DNA from: Vitellaria paradoxa
Lineage: Eukaryota; Streptophyta; Magnoliopsida; Ericales; Sapotaceae
Direction: 5' to 3'
Length of the DNA stretch: 64,000 bases
NCBI GenBank assembly: GCA_019916065.1
Contig: CM034236.1
Coordinates: forward strand, 25,182,358 to 25,246,357
Shown piece by piece: positions 24,134 through 34,030 of this stretch. How positions within the stretch are numbered: the first letter of the stretch is position 1; the number at the start of each line of letters is the position of its first letter. Below the pieces are notes generated by a model. It made no database searches and was not told the DNA's origin. It worked only from the letters and a program-made list of their open reading frames with translations. The translations under genes were made by a program, and so were the position numbers.

Positions 24134-24307
24134 TGTAATACCCCAAATTTTCATGTTAATATAATTTGATGGTTTTAACATGTTTTTGGCATGTTAGTAT
24201 GTTAATTAAGTGAGTTTAGTCATTAAAGATGACTTGTGGGTATGAATTTTGGAAGAAATGGGCAAAATAGCTCAAAAATCAACATTTTGACTCGAGGGCG
24301 TGCAGAG

Positions 24308-24396
24308 GGGTGCCAAAGGTAGAGGATAGGCGCCCAAGGTAGAGGAGGGGTGCCCATGGGTCTAGGATGGGCGCCCATGGTCCATTATGGGCACCC
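24308..24396 (+). promoter_or_regulatory. GGGCGCCC palindrome array 1 of LTR copy B
   Basis: Copies start at 24308, 24328, 24348, 24369 and 24389 (steps 20, 20, 21, 20). One is perfect (24369); the others are single-transition variants such as GGGTGCCC and GGGCACCC. It ends ~130 bp before the TA run. Confidence 0.65.
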
Positions 24397-24523
24397 CACT
24401 TGTGCAGAAAATCAGCAGAAGGGTGTTCTTTGGTTGGAAGGCCGAGACTTAACCCTAGGGGCACCTATACTAGCTAGGGGTGAGGTTAGACCTAAGGATT
24501 ACTGTTGGGGGATTAAAAATATT

Positions 24524-24571
24524 GATATATATATATATATGATGGATTTGATGCAAGAGAGAGAGAGAGAA
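24524..24571 (+). promoter_or_regulatory. (TA)n / (GA)n core promoter of LTR copy B
   Basis: TA repeat at 24524-24540 and GA repeat at 24556-24570, in the same arrangement as in LTR copy A. Confidence 0.6.
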
Positions 24572-25163
24572 TCGGCTAGGGAAGCAAAAGGAGACCAAGA
24601 GAAGAGAAAAGGAGGAGAAGAAGACCACTGGTTAGGTTTTCAAAGGTAGGTTTTCCAAACCTTCATGGAATTCAAATTACTTTTACAAGATTGAAATTAA
24701 GACCTTAAGAAACCTTCTTATGTTGTTCATTTTTAGTTTTGATCAAGAAGGGAGGAGATTGACCTCATCAAAGTTTGAGGGTTTGGAAGCTCAAGACACC
24801 CATTTGTTGATCTACCTTTTTACCACTCAAGGTAGGGATTTCTAGTCTCATTTTAACATATAAGAGATGTATTTGAGCTAGTAACACTTCTATGAAATTT
24901 ATTTAAGATTTGGAACCCTTGGAAGTGGAGTTTGTGTGGATGAATGGTTGTGTGTATATATATGTATAGGTTGGAGCTAGATTTTTGTATTGAAGAAATG
25001 GATGGATTAAAATTTGTTTTGATGGACTTTTTGGAGTCTTCTAGGTCCTAGACAACCCAAGAAATTAAGGTATTAGGTTAGATATTGGATTGGGTAAAGT
25101 TTGGAACCTAAAAACATGGCTTAAAGTTGAAACCGGAGCACAATGACCTTCTGGGCAACAGAG

Positions 25164-25255
25164 GGGCACCCATGCTCTTAGGTGGGGCGCCCATGCTCTT
25201 AGGTGGGGCGCCCATGCCCCCTCAGGGGCGCCCATGAACTTTAGGAGGGGTGCCC
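25164..25255 (+). promoter_or_regulatory. GGGCGCCC palindrome array 2 of LTR copy B
   Basis: Copies start at 25164, 25185, 25206, 25226 and 25248 (steps 21, 21, 20, 22). The three middle copies are perfect. It occupies the same relative place as 2131-2221 in copy A. Confidence 0.65.
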
Positions 25256-25869
25256 ACAGAGACCAAAACACCTTTTCTAATTTTTCTTAACATGACTTCC
25301 TACCTTAGGATTATGAAGGGGTTAGGCATATGTTTGTGTGTGAGACTTTTATTTGATTAATTGTATGGATTTTAAAATGGGAATGAGCTCTTAAAAGTGA
25401 TTAAAGGTTGATTATCTTAAACCTATGGGATTAAGCTTGTAAAGGGGAATGCTTGCTACCATGAATGAAATGAATTGGAAGCCTACTTTGAGATAAGGGT
25501 TTTAATCAAGTAGAATTGTGAATATGCCTTAATATAAACTAAATGTTAAAGTGTATGAACTTGTGATTGCATTAATGAATTGTGATTTGGCAAAAGGGAG
25601 CTCATGTTCATAACATTGAAAGAGGTTAAATGTTTAATGATGCTTAATAAATGTTGTTATGTAATGAATCCTAGAATAAACCGGAATGTGGATTTATGTT
25701 GTGGAAAAGTATATGATGTTGAATGTGGACTTGTGAATGATGAGATGTAATATGATGAATGATTGTTTGTGTGACGGGGGCCGTGATGGGGTGTGGTAAA
25801 CAGGAAGGGTTTGAGAGTACCCTCGGGTTGAGAGTCCGGGAACCTGCGCAGGGTTTGGTGTCAATGCCA

Positions 25870-25976
25870 GTGGGTTAGTAGCCCACAACATTGTGAGTGT
25901 ATGGGTTACCCGTGACCTTGGATTGTGATCCTAAATGATGGTGTTTGGTTTGCCGTTTCCATTGGGTCTGGACCCA
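25870..25976 (+). other. Conserved double-hairpin block in LTR copy B
   Basis: GTGGG-n7-CCCAC at 25870-25886. TGGGTCTGGACCCA at 25963-25976 is a 6-bp stem with a 2-base spacer. The second stem is better paired than in copy A. Confidence 0.45.
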
Positions 25977-26877
25977 TAAAAGACGGTGTTGTGTATACAC
26001 CCAACCCCCGATGAATTGTGTGACTATGGTTGTGTGATGGATTGTTGGAATGTGACAATATGGATGTGAATACATGATTAAATGTTGAAATTGTGATAAT
26101 GTGGTTGGGAATGTGACTAGATATAATATTAGGAAATTCAATAATGGAGATTGTTTGGAATTGGATGCCATATTGTGATGTCATTAAGTGTCAATAGGTA
26201 TTGTAAATATGGATATGTGATCAATTTTGATTAAACATTAAAAAGTGAATTGAAATATGATCTGAGACTTAACAATGAGAATCTAAAGATTAAGTATTGG
26301 TTGGAATTGAATTTCTTTTCACAATATTGTTGTGTATAAAGGTACATAGTCTAAATTGGTGATGTCAATGAATGATTTTGATTCTAGAGTATAGGTGGTA
26401 ACTAGATTCATCATAAAATGCTTGCATGTGTGAAATACATATCATATGTGTTTATTTGAGACTTGTGGGCACAAGTGGACCCGTGCTCAAATCCCTACAG
26501 ACTTTGATGCAGGTACAAGCAATAACAATCAAGTGGGTTGATGTGTTGGGACTAGGAGGTTATGCATGAGCCCTACCAAGCTTATCAAAGCTCTTGGTCA
26601 TCTAGTTTAAATTTCTTTTGGGAATTTGTAACGTTGTACATTTATGAACTCTTTCAATTTGGTTGTAATGGCCATAAGGCCTAAGTTATGTAATTTGGGA
26701 ATGGTGTATTGTGGTTGGTGACATGGCAATGGTCAAGGTTAAACTTATGTTATTCTATCTTATGTTTTTGGCTCACTATCTTATGTTGCGTTGCTCTGAT
26801 TATGGGATGGGTTATATTAGTGCATGTTATGTGTGTTTATCACTCACCCCTCGAGTCCCGAGATCCGGGGCGTGACA

Positions 26878-26986
26878 GGTCAGTGGATCGATTGGCCTTC
26901 AAAAGTGGAGGCGCCAAAAGATGTTGCCATGATCTTAACTCTTAGATGGTTAAGTCAAAAATAAGAGCCCTTGCTCTGATGCCAAT
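26878..26986 (-). other. Leader remnant and PBS of the bracketing copia-type element
   Basis: 109 bp between the Tekay LTR and LTR2. On the minus strand the bases next to LTR2 read TGGCATCAGAGC (26973-26984), a one-base variant of the Met PBS. This shows LTR2 is the 5' LTR of a minus-strand element whose coding region is gone. Confidence 0.75.
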
Positions 26987-28551
26987 TGTTATCCCAAATA
27001 GCAACACTAGAGGGGGGTGAATTGGGTTGCTTAAAAAAATTTGCAAATAAAAATTTCAACCCTAAAACAAATATGTCAAGATGAAAAGGATAATCAAATA
27101 TAAAATGCACCAAAAAAATTATTCAATATTTGTGGATGAAGAGTGAGTGCTAGTGTTTGCAATAAATATAAAGAGAAGGAAGAAGAAGCAAACACAATCA
27201 ATTTCTAGTGGTTCGGCTTTAATGTTGCCTACATCCACTCCCCAAGGCCTTCCTTGAGATTTATCCACTATTCTTTGAAGAGCTTATTACACATTAGCTT
27301 CCTAAGGTGTTAGAAACCTTTCCCAATTGATTTTATCCCCAAATCACTCACATAAGTCTCTCTCAAAGAAAGTATCTTGTTTTGGTTCTAACACTTGAAT
27401 CAAAACCAACAAAAGCTCACCCAACTCTCACAAATTAAAAGGGCTTTAAATTTCCCTTTCTTATAGCAACCATGATGAGTTTGAAACTCAATCAAATCAA
27501 AAAGAAACTCTCAGAAGTTGAATATGAAAGATGAAGCACAAGTGTGAGAAAAAATCACTCTATTTTTGCAAAGTTATGGAATTTCTTGTATCTCTTTGTA
27601 AACACTTCTTTCTTGCCTTGTTCATCCCCTTGAATCTGAGTTTGAGGCTCTATTCATAGATGAAAATCTGCAAATGGCCGTTACTAAGTGAAAAGACACT
27701 TTTGCCCTTGAAAGAAATTGAATTTCCTTGCTTCCAATGCTGTCTTTCAGATTCAGATTTTCTGAGATATATTTGTGACTATTTTTCACCCTCATAACAT
27801 TCAGATCTGACATTGCCTCAGAGTAAGGACTTTGTAGATGTATAAGTCCGCTATCATATGTCAAAGTTTGAGCTTTATCCAACGGTTAGATAGTCAGATA
27901 TGGCTTCTGAACCGAGACCAGCTTGTGATAGCTTTTTCTAACATTCTGAATCTGTGTTTCCAGTTTAAGCTTCTGTTTCACCATGATACTTTTCGAATTA
28001 GAAGAAAATTAAACTACAAAAGTTGTAGCTTTTTGAGTCTTCTTTTCACACACCAAAAATCAGAACTTGTAAAGCTGTAGAGTATAAGTTAAATCTCAAA
28101 AACTAAGACTAGCTCCAGAATCCAGAATTAAAAACTTTTCTGTAATGATTAATATTCCAACTCATGGTTTGATATCTTAACATCAGATCCACAAAAATGT
28201 CCCTTTGGTACAGTTGTAGATATACAAGTCTAGTTTACTATATTAAACTTTCATGATAATTGAACTGTTGGATCTTAAGATATCATCTATATACTGACAT
28301 GTGTCTGATTTCTCTGTTTACCCGAGTTAACCTCTAGTTCAAATCCTCATCTTACTTCGATTTCTATTACTCCGAACTTTGAAATTCCTTTACTCCTTCC
28401 TCCAAATTATGTGAAAATATCTAAAAAATAATATCAATCTCTTCCAACTCTATTATCTTGAATCTATCAAATGAATTGTAACATTTCATGCAATGTCTAT
28501 TTGAAAATTAATTGTGAAAATTTAATTTAATGTTTGTTATCATCAAAATCA
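26987..28551 (-). repeat. Copia-type LTR, right copy of the composite (LTR2)
   Basis: 1565 bp, about 97-98% identical by eye to 18336-19896, differing by substitutions and a small indel near 27294. It adjoins a PBS on its left, so it is the 5' LTR for the minus strand. Confidence 0.85.
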
Positions 28552-28681
28552 ATTATAAAACTAACTTTATAAACCTTGGGCCAACAAGTGTCTTGAGGAT
28601 AGCACTATTAGATAATGAAGAACAAAAGTATAGTTTTTTTTGTTTGCATCCACACTTAATATTTTTTTAATTTTTTATCAG
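28552..28681 (+). other. Copia untranslated leader, right part
   Basis: Short AT-rich stretch before the copia gag start. No coding content. Confidence 0.6.
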
Positions 28682-29575
28682 ATGTCATCATTTAATCCTC
28701 TCTCTATCATACTCAATCAAAACAAGCTCACTAGGCCCAATTATGTTGATTTGAAACAAAATCTGGATATCATACTCACTGCTGAGGGGTACAAATATGT
28801 TCTTACTACTGAATGTCCGATATTACCAAAAGAATGTGCATCTCAAGAGGAGCATGATTGTCACGCAAAATGGGTGAAGGCTGATGAGATGGCTTGGTGT
28901 TATATTCTAGCATCGATGTCCAATGTCTTATAGCATCAACACCAGAACATGGCTACTGCTAATGATATCAGGTTCAACCTCAATGAGATGTTTGGGGAAT
29001 AGAGCAAGCCTGCCAGGAAAACTGCCATGAGAGCATTATTGAACAGTAAGATGGCTGAAGGAACTCCAGTAGAAGAACATGTTTTAAAAATGATGGATTA
29101 TTTAAACATACTGGAGGTCCTTGGGGCTGAAATTGATGGAGAGTCCCAAATTGATATCATCCTTGAGTCACTGCCAGACTCTTTCAACCAGTTCAAGTTA
29201 AATGTTAACATGAACAGGTTTGGGTTTCCATTAGCACAGCTTCTTAATGCTCTGAAGGCAGCAGAGGGTATTATCAAGAGCAATCCTAGTGCTCATCTTG
29301 TTGCAGCTTCTTCTTCCAAGCCTAAGCATAAAGGCAAAGGCAAGGGAAAGAAGAACGCTGGTCCCAAAGGCACCAAGGATGTTGGTACTATCCCAATTGT
29401 GAACAAAGGGAACAAGAAAAAAGCAAATGCTAAGCCAAAAGGAAAATGTTTCCACTGTAGTGTGGAAGGACATTGGAAGAGGAACTACCCTACCTATCTA
29501 GCACAAAAGCGTGCAGGTATGCCTGAATCACTTGTTATTGAAGTAAGCTTTTTATCAGGTACTTCATATTCTTAG
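28682..29575 (+). pseudogene. Copia gag, interrupted by stops
   Basis: Starts MSSFNPLSIIL. The capsid-like gag continues in the same frame past stops at 28931 (TAG) and ~29000 (TAG). It ends with a lysine-rich stretch and a CCHC-type knuckle (CFHCSVEGHWKRNYP) in which the last cysteine is replaced by tyrosine. Both early stops look like CAG-to-TAG changes. In an active element gag packages the RNA in cytoplasmic particles; this one cannot be made whole. Confidence 0.88.
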
Positions 29576-29767
29576 TGTATAGACTCTGGAGCAACTAATC
29601 ACATTTGTAATTCGTTACATGGGTTTCAGGAAACCAAGAGACTAAGTGATAGAGAGATTTGCTTGCACCTTGGTGATGGCTCCAAGATTGCTGCTGTTTC
29701 AATTGGAGTAGTTAGATTATTTTTTAGCGATAAAACCTTAGTTTTAGAAAATTGCCTTCATGCACCT
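29576..29767 (+). pseudogene. Copia protease fragment, split by the Athila insertion
   Basis: Contains IDSGATNHIC, the copia protease active site (DSGA), in frame with gag after a TAG. The frame runs to a CLHAP motif at the Athila TSD (CACCT) and resumes at 43564. Confidence 0.88.
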
Positions 29768-29976
29768 TGATTGAGCACATAAAATGCAAACTTACCAAGA
29801 TAATGTGGATGGTTTTAGGTGTTTCATTTATATAAATCTCTTATCTTTTAAGGAAAGAAGCTAATTTATGTGCTTTTGGACTTTTGTAGGTTTTGGTGTT
29901 TCACTTGGTGAAGGAGGATGAAAAAAGAGGTCAAAGGAGTAAGGAAACAAAGTTGGCTAATATGCACCAGGAGCAT

Positions 29977-30268
29977 GGGCGCCCCACCAGAAGCATGGGC
30001 GCCCCACCCTATAGCAGATGGGCGCCCACAGAGAGCTGATTTTGGGAGGAAAAGTGGGTTCTCAGAGACCTTTTATCGAACAGTTGGAGAGCAGCCAACA
30101 TGGGCGCCCCACCTATAGCATGGGCGCCCCTGTCTTACCTTGGGCGCCCCACTCTTCATCAGGTGGGCGCCCACAGAGAGGGGATCCTGCCTGCTGATTT
30201 TGGCCATTTCTTTGAAGGCTTCATCAAACACCACATGCATGGGCGCCCCACCTCAAGCATGGGCGCCC
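29977..30268 (+). promoter_or_regulatory. GGGCGCCC palindrome array in Athila 5' LTR
   Basis: Nine perfect octamers start at 29977, 29997, 30020; 30102, 30122, 30142, 30165; 30241, 30261. They form three groups with steps of 20, 20 and 23 bp. The last is ~75 bp upstream of the TATA-like box, so this is the U3 region. Regulatory role inferred. Confidence 0.7.
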
Positions 30269-30340
30269 ATGGGACTCTTCCAGCACAAGTCCAGCAGAAT
30301 TTTAGAGTGTAATTTACCATTTTACCCCTGAATTATGTAA

Positions 30341-30352
30341 TGATATAAAAGG
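30341..30352 (+). promoter_or_regulatory. TATA-like box of Athila 5' LTR
   Basis: TGATATAAAAGG, a good plant TATA context. The 3' LTR has the same sequence near 42480. Confidence 0.65.
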
Positions 30353-31428
30353 GTAGAATTTTGATAATTGGGGGTTCGGAAAACCCTAGGGGAAAGTTTA
30401 GAAATTTTTTTCTAAGAATTTTATGGATTTGGATTCGTCGCTTTCGCTTTGGAATATTCAAGTTCGATTTTGTTTTCGCAGTACAATTCATATGTAAGTT
30501 TTAATTTGTTAGTTTGTTTTTAATAAGGATTTCATGTTCTCTGTGTTTTGTCTTTAAGGTTCACTTCGTAGTGTTCGTAGACGTAATTTGTATTGATTCG
30601 CTTTCAAAATTGTTTTCAACCTTTTTGATTCATTTCATTTTTGTGTTTTGTTGCACATTGAAGATGTTTTTCTTTTCGAATCGTTTTTCTTACGCTTTTA
30701 CTATGCTAGGCTAGGGTTTTTCTTGGTTTTAGCCTAGGAGTGTAATCAAATTGAAGGAGTTGAATTTGGATAGTTCGAACTAAACTGTGTTTATCTTTCG
30801 AATAAAAACATAAGGCACATAATTCTAGATTAATTTTCGGAAACGAATTGCCCGTGATACAGTTGAACTTCGATTACACTCATGTAAATCGAAGGTCAAT
30901 TCCATGTCCCTGTGATTTCGAACCTGATTTCAAAATCCTAGAATTGTGAGTTCTTTACAAAAAGGGTTTTTTTCACACCAAATTCTCCGACCTAATATTA
31001 CAGGTGTAAGAATTAGGTTGAGTTAACTACATATCCAAATTCAGCCTTCGAGGACATTACCGGACTAGGTTAAAACCAAGTATTTTCATTAATCCGATTG
31101 TTTAAATAATTCACGTACTTGGTTAAGTGTTTGAATTATTGGGCCCTTTAATGTGTCATTCTTAGTTTAAGTGTATTTCTTTTAAATTTTTCAAATTGTT
31201 TTTCCCAATTATTTTCCAATCAAATTTTCAATTACTTATTTGAAAACCCCAAAAAGATTTTCATCTTTTCTCTTTAAAACTTTTGCAAGCATTTTCAAAA
31301 TCAAGTTTTCCAACATTTAGGCACCCCCTTGTTCCCTGTGGAAATGACCTAGGACTCACCTAGAATAGACACAACCGACCTCTTGCACTTGAGAGAACCC
31401 GAGAGAATTTTGAGATCGGTCAAGTTTT

Positions 31429-31446
31429 TGGCACCGTTGCCGGGGA
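31429..31446 (+). promoter_or_regulatory. Primer-binding site, Asp tRNA type (Athila element)
   Basis: TGGCACCGTTGCCGGGGA, one base from the Asp-tRNA PBS usual for Athila elements, six bases after the LTR. Confidence 0.88.
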
Positions 31447-31678
31447 ATCAACGGTGTGTGTGTGCTGAACTCGGAGAGCTTGTGGATGAAAGCACTTGCT
31501 GGTGTGGTTACATTTGGACTTCCAGGTGACATCGCTCCTTATTTCTTTTCTTTTGTATATTTCATTTTTTTTATTTTTGATTCATTTTCTCTAGTTTTAG
31601 GATTTCTCTTCTTTTAGATATTTGAAAAAAAAAAAAAAAAACACAAACACAAACAAACTTAGGATAGTAGTTCACTGC

Positions 31679-34030
31679 ATGTTTTTGAGGTCAGGCAAGG
31701 TTGTCGAAGTCATTCTGGATCATAGTAACCCTTCCTACATTCCTGAGCCTTTAGAGCCCTATATCTTAGCTTCACTCACAAACTCCCAATCGTCAGACTT
31801 AATGGCAAATTTAGAAGGGGACGGAAGTGTAAATGGGGATGATGGAGCCCTGGAAATTAGAAGGATTAGGGATCACCTTAACCTTGTTAGGCAAACCACA
31901 CCTTCCTGTATCATTTTGCCTCTGAATAGGGGCAATTTCACCTTAAGACCAGGAATCATCCAACTCCTACCTAATTTCCATGGTCTTGATTCTGAAAACC
32001 CGTATAACCACTTGAGAGAGTTTGAGGAAGTGTCTAACACTTGTGTAGACCCGAATGCTAATGAGGATGTTGTCCGACTCCAACTGTTCCCATTTTCCCT
32101 TAAGGACAAAGCCAAACTGTGGCTCAGCTCCCTTCGCCCTCGTTCTATTGGAACTTGGCGTGAAATGCAAACCGAGTTTTTGAAGAAGTATTTTCCAACC
32201 CAAAAGACTCAACACTATAGGCGATAGATCACCACCTTTTCGTGCAAGTCTATTGAGAACTTCTGTCGTGCTTGGGAGAGGTTTAAGGACCTTTTGATGG
32301 CTTGTCCTCACCATGGCTTTGAGTCATGGAGGTTAGTGAGTATCTTCCATGAGTCTTTAACTCCCAGTCTCAAACAACTTCTCTCAACCATGTGCAATGG
32401 TACCCTTTTTGATAAGACTACGGAGGATGCCATGAATTTCTTTGACATGGTAGCCGAAGACTCAAATGATTGGGAAATTGGACCACCCTCATCTTCTGAA
32501 CATAGGTATTCGGTACCTAGTCGCCAATTAGAGTTGAGTGAGAGTGAAGATTTGCGGGCTAGGTTAGCCGCCTTGTAACATAAGCTTGAGTCCCTTGAAC
32601 TGAAGAACAAGGAAAAGTTGGTTGAGAAAAAAGTGGTTTGCGCCGCTTGTGATCAAATGGGGCATGATGCAAATTTGTGCCCCGAATTGCCTTTGCTTAG
32701 GGAGATAGCCTATAGTCAAGCTTACATCAACAATGCACCAAACCGTCCATTCCAGAATAGGGGTCAAGGAAATGCTCCTTATACCCAAAGTGGACATGTC
32801 CCTTACCAAGGTGGAGGCCAAGCTTCCAATGCTTACCCCCCAGGGTGGAGGAACCATCCCGGTTTCTCATGGAGGAATGATAATTCGGGACAACAATTTC
32901 AGCAACCACCTCCTTTACCATCATCCCAATTCCAACAGCCCAGTTTTGTTGCATACCAACCACCACATAAGAGACCTATTGAGGATACTCTTAATCAATT
33001 TATGCAACAACAACTGAACATCAACAATCAAGTAACTCGGGCTTTGGATGACTCAAGGGCCAAGTCTCTAAGTTGACCCAGGCTATGAGTACCACTCAGA
33101 GTGGTAAACTCCCTGCATAACCTTTTCCCAACCCGAAAGGCCAGGCGAACATGACTGAGTCATTGACCTCGGGTGCTACCTCACATGAGCAAGTTCAAGC
33201 TGTTACCACTCTGCGGAGTGGTAAGATCATTCAAAAGCCAATTGACCCTAGAGCCAATGTCCCTAGTGAAAAGTTGGGTTCAAAGGATAGTGGGGATGTC
33301 GAAAAGATTGGGTGCGGAGAGAAATGGAAAGAGCAGGAGGAAGGGAAAGTGGATGATAAGAAAGAGAATGGAGAGGTTGAAAAAGAGAGTGACGAGGAAA
33401 GCTAGTAAGGGGCCATTGGTTAGGCCAATAGACCATTCTGTTGAGCACATGCCTAGACCACCTTTTCCCCAGAGATTAGCAAAGGGCAAGAATGAGATGT
33501 TGAACTCAGAAATTTATGAGATGTTCAAACAAGTGAGGATCAACATCCCGTTACTTGAGGCTATCAAGCAGAACCCTTCTTACGCTAAGTTTCTCAAGGA
33601 TATGTGCACTGTGAAGAGGAGGCTCAATGTCAAGGAAAAAGCTTTCTTGACAGAACAAGCTAGTGCCATAATCCAGTGGGACACACCCCCAAAGTATAAG
33701 GATCCAGGGTGTCCAACCATTTCCTGTATCATAGGAAATCGCATTATAGACAGAGCTCTACTGGACTTGGGTGCTAGTGTCAACCTATTGCCTTATACTG
33801 TTTATCAGCAACTAGGCTTAGGTGAGCTGAAACCCACCAGAGTGACATTGCAATTGGCTGACCGTTCAGTAAAAATGCCTAGGGGTGTGGTGGAAGATGT
33901 ACTGGTCCAAGTAGACAAGTTCTACTTTCCAGTTGATTCCATAGTTTTGGACACTCAACCCATTCCAAACCCTACCCAATCCATTCTGGTAATCCTTGTA
34001 GACCCTTTCTTGCTACATCGAATGCAGTGA
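31679..34030 (+). pseudogene. Athila gag and protease, broken
   Basis: Starts near MFLRSGKVVEV. The gag domain (FPFSLKDKAKLWL, TWREMQTEFLKKYFP) is interrupted by TAG at 32225 and TAA at 32576 in the same frame. A CCHC-like knuckle (CAACDQMGHDANLC) lies near 32640. A frame change follows in the 33120-33410 region, where TTLRSGK, common before the Athila protease, reads in another frame. The protease motif LLDLGASVNLLP is near 33760. This protein formed the particle and its processing enzyme; it is no longer producible in one piece. Confidence 0.85.

Larger units (their letters stand above)
19897..26877 (+). mobile_element. 5'-truncated Tekay-type chromovirus
   Basis: Gag (N-terminus missing), protease, RT, RNase H, integrase and chromodomain, then a PPT and 3' LTR. 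The 5' LTR, PBS and start of gag are absent; the break falls exactly at the edge of LTR1. It is opposite in strand to the copia-type LTRs that bracket it. Confidence 0.9.
24134..26877 (+). repeat. 3' LTR of the Tekay-type element (copy B)
   Basis: 2744 bp, TGTAATACCC..GGGGCGTGACA, directly after the PPT. It anchors the family identity of the LTRs at 1111-4078, 44912-47553 and 54603-57148. Confidence 0.93.
29768..31422 (+). repeat. 5' LTR of the Athila element
   Basis: Bounded by TGATTGAGCA and GATCGGTCA, followed six bases later by the PBS. The 3' copy is at 41901-43563. It contains nine perfect GGGCGCCC octamers upstream of a TATA-like box. Confidence 0.95.

Noticed and set aside
25065..25271. 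Proline/tryptophan/histidine-rich ORFs across the GGGCGCCC arrays (also near 24279, 29918-30331, 45846-46076)
   Set aside because: They appear on either strand wherever the array is, because the repeat step sometimes fits the codon frame. No start context or homology supports translation.
25694..26184. Overlapping minus-strand ORFs in Tekay LTRs, mirrored at 55090-55580
   Set aside because: They recur only because the LTR recurs. Both frames are open by chance in a TG-rich stretch, and there is no similarity to known proteins.
29977..30268. Regularly spaced palindromic repeats resembling a CRISPR array
   Set aside because: Repeats are only 8 bp, the spacers are themselves repetitive, and the setting is a plant LTR. 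There are no cas genes.
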